Source of the DNA: UBA2561 sp964577275
GTDB lineage: Bacteria; Bacteroidota; Bacteroidia; Cytophagales; Thermoflexibacteraceae
Reading direction: 5' to 3'
NCBI GenBank assembly: GCA_964577275.1
Contig: CAZNYR010000102.1
Span: 1-14,088, forward strand
Length of the DNA: 14,088 nucleotides
Position 1 is the first letter of the stretch. Every line of letters starts with the position of its first letter. Shown one piece after another: positions 8,136-13,871 of this stretch. Position numbers and translations under genes: made by a program. A model generated the notes under the pieces. It worked only from the letters and a program-made list of their open reading frames with translations, was not told the DNA's origin and did no database searches.

Positions 8136-8153
8136 ATGTCAGTATTCTGACAT
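8136..8153. promoter_or_regulatory. Perfect inverted repeat, candidate operator upstream of the peroxiredoxin gene
   Basis: ATGTCAG (8136-8142) and CTGACAT (8147-8153) are perfect inverted arms around TATT. The site ends 20 bases before the -7 box at 8174, so it covers the -33 region where a regulator could block or recruit polymerase. It could instead be a chance palindrome. Confidence 0.4.
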
Positions 8154-8173
8154 CTCAAATCCGTGCCATGCCT

Positions 8174-8181
8174 TAATTTTG
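8174..8181 (+). promoter_or_regulatory. -7 promoter box for the peroxiredoxin-like gene
   Basis: TAATTTTG fits TAnnTTTG exactly and lies 36 bases before the ATG at 8217. The usual TTG at -33 is replaced by the palindrome at 8136-8153, which may mean the promoter depends on a regulator. Confidence 0.6.
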
Positions 8182-8216
8182 CGCCTAAAATCATTCAAAT
8201 TAATCATTATTGATAC

Positions 8217-8828
8217 ATGAAACAACTTATTTTAGGATGTCTTTTTACTTTTTTGGCAAACTGGGCAACGGCGCAAAATCCCGAAAAAGCCGAAGATATT
8301 AGCCCGCTGCTCGTGGGCGAGAACGTTCCACAAGCTACATTAGCCAATCACAAAGGCGAAACGATTGATTTCCAAGATTTAATCAAAAAAAAGCCCAGCA
8401 TCGTACTTTTTTATCGAGGCGGTTGGTGTCCGTATTGTAATCTGCAATTAGCGGGCATTCAAGAGATTGAAAAAGAATTATTGGATTTGGGTTATCAGAT
8501 TTTGGCGATTAGTCCAGACGATGCCCAGCACCTGACCCAAACCGTAGAAAAGAAAGCATTGACCTACGATTTGCTCTCGGATGCGGATATGACACTGGCT
8601 AAAAAATTTGGTATTGCTTTTCAGGCTCCCGAAAAATACAAAAAAGTGATTAACATAAAAAAACATTCGGGCGGCAAAAACACCGAAAATTTATTGCCTG
8701 TGCCTGCCGTGTTTTTGGTCGATACCGAAGGCGTGATTCAGTTTGAGTACATCAACCCCAATTTTAAGGTGCGACTCCATCCCGAATTGCTCAAGGCTGC
8801 CGCCAAGATTCAGAAAGAAAGCAAATAA
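8217..8828 (+). CDS. Exported peroxiredoxin-like protein (AhpC/TSA family)
   Basis: A 203-residue thioredoxin-fold protein. Residues 1-19 are a signal peptide (hydrophobic core LILGCLFTFLANW, cleavage after ATA), so it probably acts in the periplasm. The mature part has the peroxiredoxin-like layout VGENVPQATLANHKGE, then IVLFYRGGWCPYCNLQL with Cys71 and Cys74, ILAISPDD, LLSDADMTLAKKFGI, and a VPAVFLVDTEGVI strand with the cis-Pro loop. Cys71 is the likely peroxidatic or redox-active cysteine, and CPYC forms a CxxC pair. It probably reduces peroxides or exchanges thiols; a thioredoxin-like reductase role is the main alternative. The ATG at 8217 begins the signal peptide and has no Shine-Dalgarno. 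It is a single-gene unit converging on the histidine kinase gene. Confidence 0.9.
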   Translation: MKQLILGCLFTFLANWATAQNPEKAEDISPLLVGENVPQATLANHKGETIDFQDLIKKKPSIVLFYRGGWCPYCNLQLAGIQEIEKELLDLGYQILAISPDDAQHLTQTVEKKALTYDLLSDADMTLAKKFGIAFQAPEKYKKVINIKKHSGGKNTENLLPVPAVFLVDTEGVIQFEYINPNFKVRLHPELLKAAAKIQKESK

Positions 8829-8880
8829 AATTTGACTTCAAATAAATAATTTTTAATTACTTGATAATCAATACTATAAA

Positions 8881-8935
8881 GGTCTGATGCTGTTTTTATT
8901 CAATTACATCGGCGAATAATTTGGTGCGTCAGACC
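8881..8935 (-). repeat. Inverted repeat between converging genes, possible weak terminator
   Basis: GGTCTGATGC (8881-8890) and GCGTCAGACC (8926-8935) are 10-bp arms with one G-T wobble around a 35-base loop. A further direct copy of GTCAGAC lies at 8943-8949. The site sits between two converging genes. On the minus strand it is followed by TTTATAG, so it could end histidine kinase transcription, though the T-run is poor. Confidence 0.45.
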
Positions 8936-8966
8936 CTTCGCTGTCAGACTTTACGGATAATCTCTC

Positions 8967-10994
8967 TTAACTTACGCCTTTTTGTTTGATAGGCAAATGA
9001 ATCCGAAATTCCGTTCCTTCATGAATCTGGCTAAACACCTCTAATTTGCCGTGATGCGATTCAATAATATTGACACAAATCGACAAGCCTAATCCCGTGC
9101 CTTTGCCCACGTCTTTGGTCGTAAAAAAAGGGTCAAAAATATGTCTTTTTATCTCTTCAGAAATGCCCGGTCCGTCATCTTTGATGGAAATACAAATGGA
9201 GCGTTCGGGAGCTTGGGGTATTTCGTAAGTCGAAATCGTGATATTGCCTTTGCCTTTTTCATTGCCCAAAATGGCTTGTATGGCGTTGGATAAAATATTC
9301 ATAACCACCTGATTAATCGAACCGGGACTGCATTCGATGGCTGGAATTTTGGTATAATTTTTATGAATTTTGACCTGATTTCTGTATTGGCTTCGGAGAA
9401 TAATCAAGGTAGAATCAATGTTTTCGTGAATATCAACGGTTTTGTATTTGCCTTCATCAAGGCGCGAAAAGGTGCGTAATCCCTTGACAATTTCGTAGGT
9501 GCGCTCCGCTCCTATTTTGATGTCTTTGACCGAATCAATCAAGTCTTCTTTGAGGTCCTCGTAATGCAGATTTTCCTTCAGTTTTTCAATCTCCACGAGT
9601 TGCAGATGCCATGTTTGGGGGTCGGCATTTTTATCGAGCGCATCGTATTTGTCGGAAACTTTCAGAAGTTCGGGCAGTCGCTCCTCCAACGATTCTACGC
9701 CACCATAAATAAAGCCCACAGGATTATTGATTTCGTGGGCAATACCCGCCGTAAGAATACCCAAACCCGCCATTTTTTCGGAATGAATTAATTGCGATTG
9801 GGTGCTTTTGAGTTGTTCAAGCATTTTTTCGGTTTCATGTTTTTGCGAAGCCAATATGCCAGCCTGCTCGGTAAGTTTCAGCTTTTTATCTTCGAGTTGT
9901 GCGTTTCTGTTTTGTAGGGCATGATACATCTTGCGGAGTTCCTGTTGCTGACTGCGGATTTTCTTGTTTTGTTGTTTAATTTTTTGTGCCACACGAATCG
10001 TTACAAACAATGCCAGACATAATCCAGCAAAGATTGAAAAGAAAAAATATGCTCTTTTTTGAAATTTTTCTGCCTCCTGAATGCGTTGTTTTTCAAGGAA
10101 TTTTTTTTCCTCAGAAATGGTTTCGATACGATGATTTTTTTCTCGTGTTAAGGAATCTTTTTCTAATTCCACAAAGTCAATTTGGGCATAAGCGGTCAAA
10201 ACCTCTTTCTTGAGATTTTCTTGGGTATTTTTGGCGAGAGAAAGCGCATTTTCTAAGGATTCCAAATCTTTTTGCATGATTTTCATGAATTTTTCTTGCT
10301 CTTTGGTGCGCGCTTTTTTTGCCGAAAGTTTGACCAAATCGGTAATTTTTTGACTGAGTTTGATGTGTTGTTCCAAGAATTTACTAATATTTTCTTCTAA
10401 CACCGAATCGGCGTTTTCTAAGGTCAAACTTTCAAGCATATCTTCTTGTTTTTCAGGAAGTTGTACCGAAAGTTGGGGTTGTTTCTGAAGCGAATCAATA
10501 TGGCTAATATCGACCTGATGCACGCCATCGGTCGTTACCAAAAACTGAAATTCGCCTTGTTTATCTGTATGATAATATGTCCCATCAACCGAAACCCGCG
10601 AGCCTTTGATGGGGTCTTTGTCTTTATCCCGCACCCGCACCATAAAAACCTGCCGTGTAACGGGTTTTTCGGTATTTTTATTCGGGTACGTATTGATTTG
10701 AACAAAATTATCTATCGCGCTGTATTGCACATCCGAAATCGCCACAGGCACACCATTGACCAAAAACGGCGTTTGGTTGGTAATTTTTATGCCCGCAGGA
10801 ATTTCCATCAAAAAATGTCCCTCGAAATTGGTGTAAGTCGGACGAATGCCATTGACCCCATCCATCATAATTTTGACACGTTTTAGTGGACTTGACCGAT
10901 AATCTTGAACCTGTCCCTCCAAAATATAGGTATTTTGAGCCTCAATTAGCCCCGAAATAAATAGAAAAATCAAAAATGTGATGCGGTGTTTCAT
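8967..10994 (-). CDS. Orphan sensor histidine kinase with two Ig-like modules in the sensor region
   Basis: A 675-residue membrane sensor kinase. It has a signal peptide (1-19) and a carboxypeptidase-regulatory-like beta module (about 22-66, YILEGQVQDYRSSPLKRVKI). A second similar module (about 115-160, DPIKGSRVSVDGTYYHTDK) follows, then a coiled coil (about 195-312) and one clear TM helix (316-335). A cytoplasmic coiled coil (about 336-405) leads to the kinase. The H-box is AGIAHEINNP with phospho-acceptor His420. The ATPase domain has N-box NQVVMNILSN (561-570), G1 DDGPGIS (606-612), F-box FDPFFTTK (620-627) and G2 GKGTGLGLSI (630-639). The HEINNP type recalls HPK4 kinases. With signal peptide and TM, residues 20-315 should be periplasmic. 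No response regulator lies nearby, so its partner is unknown. The ATG at 10994 begins the signal peptide. Confidence 0.94.
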   Translation of the reverse strand: MKHRITFLIFLFISGLIEAQNTYILEGQVQDYRSSPLKRVKIMMDGVNGIRPTYTNFEGHFLMEIPAGIKITNQTPFLVNGVPVAISDVQYSAIDNFVQINTYPNKNTEKPVTRQVFMVRVRDKDKDPIKGSRVSVDGTYYHTDKQGEFQFLVTTDGVHQVDISHIDSLQKQPQLSVQLPEKQEDMLESLTLENADSVLEENISKFLEQHIKLSQKITDLVKLSAKKARTKEQEKFMKIMQKDLESLENALSLAKNTQENLKKEVLTAYAQIDFVELEKDSLTREKNHRIETISEEKKFLEKQRIQEAEKFQKRAYFFFSIFAGLCLALFVTIRVAQKIKQQNKKIRSQQQELRKMYHALQNRNAQLEDKKLKLTEQAGILASQKHETEKMLEQLKSTQSQLIHSEKMAGLGILTAGIAHEINNPVGFIYGGVESLEERLPELLKVSDKYDALDKNADPQTWHLQLVEIEKLKENLHYEDLKEDLIDSVKDIKIGAERTYEIVKGLRTFSRLDEGKYKTVDIHENIDSTLIILRSQYRNQVKIHKNYTKIPAIECSPGSINQVVMNILSNAIQAILGNEKGKGNITISTYEIPQAPERSICISIKDDGPGISEEIKRHIFDPFFTTKDVGKGTGLGLSICVNIIESHHGKLEVFSQIHEGTEFRIHLPIKQKGVS

Positions 10995-11370
10995 GAAATT
11001 TGATGGCTAAAGGTTCTCGTTAATTTAGATGTTTGTCGTGATGCCATTTCCAATTTAATAAATATAACAATCTGAACAATAACATGAATTTCAAACCGTT
11101 ATGTTCCGTTTTAGGGATAAAAGATAGCCAAAAAAAGAAGACCTTTACCTATTTCAAAAAAAAATCTTTTCAGAATGAATGATAAAACTCCATTTGGTGT
11201 TATTTTGATACGATACGACTTTATTTGTTTGATTTTGTTCAACTTTATTCGGTTTTTATCCCACCCGAAAAAATACAATAACCTACTGATTATCAGGCTT
11301 ATTTTATATAATGATTCAACCTCTTCGTTTTTTTTTCGTTGAATAAATGTTGGTGTATTTTCAACTCTAA

Positions 11371-11382
11371 GTATAATTATAC
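11371..11382. promoter_or_regulatory. Perfect 12-bp palindrome, candidate operator for the dehydrogenase gene
   Basis: GTATAATTATAC is its own reverse complement. It ends 21 bases before the TACCTTTG box at 11404, so it occupies the -33 region. Position and symmetry suggest a dimeric regulator site. Its all-A/T core in an AT-rich region means chance cannot be excluded. Confidence 0.4.
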
Positions 11383-11403
11383 GCCAAAAAAATGTTTTTT
11401 TCG

Positions 11404-11411
11404 TACCTTTG
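11404..11411 (+). promoter_or_regulatory. -7 promoter box for the dehydrogenase gene
   Basis: TACCTTTG followed by CA is a very typical Bacteroidota -7 element. It would give a leader of about 140 bases before the ATG at 11557, and that leader contains a small upstream ORF. Confidence 0.7.
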
Positions 11412-11491
11412 CAGACGACTTTAATAGGAAAAGTTCAATCCAAAATACGAATATTTCTATTTAGAATCTAAAAAAAATCCATTAATCGAAC

Positions 11492-11560
11492 ATGGCGCAA
11501 AAGCAAAACAATAGGGGCTTTGGGCGTTTTGTTCTCATCAAATCCTTGGATAGCTTATGA
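11492..11560 (+). CDS. Possible 22-codon upstream ORF overlapping the dehydrogenase start
   Basis: An ATG at 11492 opens 22 codons (MAQKQNNRGFGRFVLIKSLD, then Ser-Leu) ending in TGA at 11558-11560. The stop overlaps the dehydrogenase ATG at 11557 as ATGA, the layout of translationally coupled genes. The peptide is basic and not recognised. It lies downstream of the TACCTTTG promoter box and so would be in the mRNA. It could be a leader peptide or a real small protein, or the overlap could be chance. Confidence 0.3.
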   Translation: MAQKQNNRGFGRFVLIKSLDSL

Positions 11561-12669
11561 CCACTCAATCCGTTTTTGTTCCCGGCAACACCATCGCCGT
11601 TGAGTATGAATCTCTCAAAAACTTTACGATTCAGATTTTCCAGAAGATGGGCTGTTCCGATGCCGATGCCTTGCAGGCAGCCGATACGTTGGTCAGTGCT
11701 GACCTTCGGGGCGTAGATTCGCATGGTGTGGCTCGTCTATCGGGGTATGTCCGACTTTGGGAAGCTGGACGTATCAATCCTCGTCCCCTCATTCGGGTTG
11801 TTCACGAAACGCCCAGCACCGCCACCATTGACGGCGATAAGGGTTTAGGACTGGTTGTCGCCCCAAAAGCCATGGCAATCGCCATGCAAAAAGCCCAGCA
11901 CGTCGGTACAGGATGGGTCAGCGTCAAGAATTCAAATCATTATGGTATCGCAGGCTATCACGCCATGAAAGCACTCCAAAAAGATATGATTGGAATGTCT
12001 ATGACCAATGCCAGCCCATTGGTTTCGCCTACGTTTTCGGCGGAACGACTTCTCGGCACCAACCCCATTGCCGTAGCAATTCCGACAGGCAAACAGCCGC
12101 CTTTTGTCGCTGATTTTGCGACCACAACCGTTGCCAATGGAAAACTCGAAATCTTGCAACGAAAACAAGAAGATGCGCCCGAAGGATGGGTACAAACACA
12201 AAACGGCGAAAAAACGACCGATGCGGGCATCCTCAAAAAAGGGGGCGCATTATTGCCGTTGGGGGGTGATAGAACGCACGGAAGCCACAAAGGATACTGT
12301 TTAGGCTCGATTGTCGATATTTTTTCCGCAGTCCTTTCGGGCGCAGGATACGGACCTTGGGCACCGCCTTTTGTTAGTTTTTTGCCGTTGCCAGAAGACC
12401 CTGTCGGTGAGGGACTTGGACACTTTTTGGGCGCCATGCGCGTCGATGCCTTCCGACCCAAAGAAGACTTCAAAAAACACATGGATAATTGGATTGAGCG
12501 TTTCCGAAATTCAAAGCCCGCCGATGGCTACGAAAAAGTATTCATACCCGGCGACCCCGAACGAGAAACCCAAGCCCAACGCCTTCAGGATGGCATCCCA
12601 TTATTAATGCCTGTGGTCGATGATTTGAAAATACTTAGTACCAAATTGGACGTAAAATTTGATTTCTAA
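11557..12669 (+). CDS. Malate/L-lactate dehydrogenase-family oxidoreductase (Ldh_2 / YlbC type)
   Basis: A 370-residue NAD(P)-dependent 2-hydroxyacid oxidoreductase of the malate/L-lactate/ureidoglycolate dehydrogenase family, which is unrelated to Rossmann-fold malate dehydrogenases. Family signatures are ADLRGVDSHGVARL (49-62, DSHG at 54-57), WVSVKNSNHYGIAGYHA (120-135, with likely catalytic His128), LLGTNPIAVAIP (165-176), FVADFATTTVANGK (183-196) and GGDRTHGSHKGYCLG. The C-terminal GFIPGD-like segment appears as VFIPGDPE. It is slightly longer than typical members (about 330-360) through its N-terminus. The substrate among malate, lactate, sulfolactate and ureidoglycolate cannot be fixed from sequence. 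The ATG at 11557 overlaps an upstream mini-ORF. A methyltransferase gene follows 57 bases later across a hairpin. Confidence 0.92.
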   Translation: MTTQSVFVPGNTIAVEYESLKNFTIQIFQKMGCSDADALQAADTLVSADLRGVDSHGVARLSGYVRLWEAGRINPRPLIRVVHETPSTATIDGDKGLGLVVAPKAMAIAMQKAQHVGTGWVSVKNSNHYGIAGYHAMKALQKDMIGMSMTNASPLVSPTFSAERLLGTNPIAVAIPTGKQPPFVADFATTTVANGKLEILQRKQEDAPEGWVQTQNGEKTTDAGILKKGGALLPLGGDRTHGSHKGYCLGSIVDIFSAVLSGAGYGPWAPPFVSFLPLPEDPVGEGLGHFLGAMRVDAFRPKEDFKKHMDNWIERFRNSKPADGYEKVFIPGDPERETQAQRLQDGIPLLMPVVDDLKILSTKLDVKFDF

Positions 12670-12677
12670 AGTAAGTA

Positions 12678-12710
12678 AATCCTATAAGGTGTTTAAAATC
12701 TTATAGGATT
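12678..12710 (+). repeat. Perfect 11-bp hairpin between the dehydrogenase and methyltransferase genes
   Basis: AATCCTATAAG (12678-12688) pairs perfectly with CTTATAGGATT (12700-12710) around an 11-base loop. It begins 9 bases after the dehydrogenase stop and ends 17 bases before the methyltransferase ATG. No T-run follows, so it is more likely an mRNA processing or stability hairpin, or a leaky terminator, than a strong terminator. Confidence 0.6.
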
Positions 12711-12726
12711 AGGACTAATTCTCATT

Positions 12727-13506
12727 ATGGTCTGGCAAAAAATCCAAGATTATTTACAATTTCGTTGGCGAACCGTGCATATTCATGGCGTGCATTCTCC
12801 GTTTGTTTTTGAGCTTCACCAAGAAGTCATTGCCGATGAACGATATTTCTATTCCTTTGATTATGTGGAAGATATACGAAATCATCTCCGCAAAAATCAG
12901 CAACGCATCACGGTAACTGATTTGGGGGCGGGGTCAAAATTTGGCAATCAATCGGCACGAAAAATTAGCCAAATTCTCAAGAGTTCTTCTTCCCCCAAAA
13001 AGGGACAATTTCTGTTCCGTTTGGTCAATTTTCTGCGCCCCAAAACCATCCTCGAATTAGGCACAAATCTGGGAATCGGCACACTTTATATGGCAGAAGC
13101 CAGCCCCAGCGATACGACAATTTATACCTTTGAAGGCTGCCCAAACATAGCGCAGTTGGCGCAGAAAGTATATGCACATACACACCTGAAAATCAATACG
13201 ATAGTAGGAAATTTAGACCATACTTTACCCAAAAAATTAGCCAAAATTCCGCTACTGGATTTGGTGTATTTTGATGCCCATCATCGGCTCGAACCCACGA
13301 TGCGCTATTTTGAAATGTGCCTTCAAAACGTGAACGAAAAATCGGTTTTTGTCTTTGATGATATTTATGCCTCGCCAGAAATGAAACAGGCATGGCACGG
13401 CATTAAAAATCATCCCAAAGTCAGGTTAAGTATTGATTTGTTTGAAGTCGGCTTGGTTTTTTTCCGAACCCAGCAACCCAAACAACATTTTTATCTGGAA
13501 TTTTAA
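12727..13506 (+). CDS. Class I SAM-dependent methyltransferase
   Basis: A 259-residue soluble Rossmann-fold methyltransferase resembling O-methyltransferase (Methyltransf_24-like) proteins. The SAM-binding motif I is ILELGTNLGIGTLYMA (108-123). The strand TIYTFEGCPN carries the acidic residue for the ribose, LLDLVYFDAHHR is motif IV, and VFVFDDIYASPEM follows. The N-terminal VHIHGVHSPFVFEL block and the extra VTDLGAGS (63-70) are, as I recall, typical of an uncharacterised Bacteroidota subgroup. The acceptor substrate is unknown. The ATG at 12727 is the first in frame. No TAnnTTTG box lies just upstream, so it is probably read through from the dehydrogenase gene. There is no apparent functional link to that gene. 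Confidence 0.88.
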   Translation: MVWQKIQDYLQFRWRTVHIHGVHSPFVFELHQEVIADERYFYSFDYVEDIRNHLRKNQQRITVTDLGAGSKFGNQSARKISQILKSSSSPKKGQFLFRLVNFLRPKTILELGTNLGIGTLYMAEASPSDTTIYTFEGCPNIAQLAQKVYAHTHLKINTIVGNLDHTLPKKLAKIPLLDLVYFDAHHRLEPTMRYFEMCLQNVNEKSVFVFDDIYASPEMKQAWHGIKNHPKVRLSIDLFEVGLVFFRTQQPKQHFYLEF

Positions 13507-13589
13507 TTGAATTTTATAGCTATTTTTTCGCATTGATTTTCAATTCATTAGTTCCAAAATAAGGATTCCAATCCGATTTGGGCGTACTT

Positions 13590-13597
13590 TAATTTTG
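13590..13597 (+). promoter_or_regulatory. Candidate -7 promoter box for the cmr operon
   Basis: TAATTTTG matches TAnnTTTG, but it lies 275 bases before the cmr1 ATG and would give a long structured leader. No -33 TTG sits at the normal spacing. A weaker TTAATTTG (13774-13781) lies closer, about 90 bases before the ATG. Confidence 0.35.
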
Positions 13598-13704
13598 ATG
13601 AAATATTTGGCTTTCTTAATTTTTATCCTTAGCTTTCCACGACTAACATCACTTACTACAATTACATTTACTTCTGTTTTGCTCTACATTTGACTACAAA
13701 AAAC

Positions 13705-13737
13705 TATCAATTTTTGATATTAAAAATCAGAAATTGA
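13705..13737. repeat. Overlapping inverted repeats upstream of cmr1
   Basis: TATCAA/TTGATA (13705-13710 and 13714-13719, spacer of 3) overlaps TCAATTT/AAATTGA (13707-13713 and 13731-13737). The two pairings cannot form together, so in RNA they would be alternatives. In DNA either could be a regulator site. Confidence 0.4.
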
Positions 13738-13759
13738 CATTTTTATATTTTATAACTTA

Positions 13760-13770
13760 TTGATTATCAG
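13760..13770. repeat. TTGATTATCAG element, one of four similar intergenic copies
   Basis: Related odd-centred palindromes occur at 2820-2830 (TTGATAATCAG), 8861-8871 (TTGATAATCAA) and 11286-11296 (CTGATTATCAG). All lie at gene ends or in intergenic DNA. The copies at 2820 and 13760 are both followed by AGG. Confidence 0.45.
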
Positions 13771-13871
13771 AGGTTTAATTTGCGGCACAAGATTTGGCAT
13801 ATTCTGATTATCTCCAAGTTCTTTTGGAACGCCAATACGCCAATAACTATATTGTTAAAAAATCTAACATC

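Larger units (their letters stand above)
10995..11556. other. 562-base intergenic region between divergent genes
   Basis: No convincing protein gene except a 22-codon upstream ORF at 11492. No TAnnTTTG box is seen on the minus strand for the histidine kinase. Near the dehydrogenase gene it holds the CTGATTATCAG palindrome (11286-11296), a three-part ATTCAAC/GTTGAAT/TTCAAC set (11314-11365), the GTATAATTATAC palindrome (11371-11382) and a promoter box (11404-11411). The left half (10995-11280) is AT-rich with nothing recognisable. Confidence 0.6.
13507..13871. other. 365-base AT-rich gap upstream of cmr1 with overlapping inverted repeats
   Basis: No convincing gene. It contains a TAATTTTG promoter-like box (13590-13597), a 31-codon hydrophobic ORF (13598-13693) likely due to chance or decay, overlapping inverted repeats (13705-13737), the TTGATTATCAG element (13760-13770) and a tandem CGCCAATA pair (13830-13845). 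No CRISPR repeat-spacer unit, att site or transposon end is visible. Confidence 0.6.

Noticed and set aside
11958..12482. A 174-codon open frame on the minus strand inside the dehydrogenase gene.
   Set aside because: It lies wholly within a gene with clear family motifs. Its composition (many Pro, Ser and Lys without domains) is that of an antisense shadow.
13505..13545. AATTGAA/TTCAATT inverted repeat after the methyltransferase stop, as a terminator.
   Set aside because: The stem is A/T-only and 7 bp, with a 27-base loop and no T-run after it, so it would be too weak to count.
13507..13871. Possible CRISPR array or lone repeat next to cmr1.
   Set aside because: No 28-37 base unit recurs. 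The only tandem repeat is the 8-base CGCCAATA pair, and the inverted repeats are too short.
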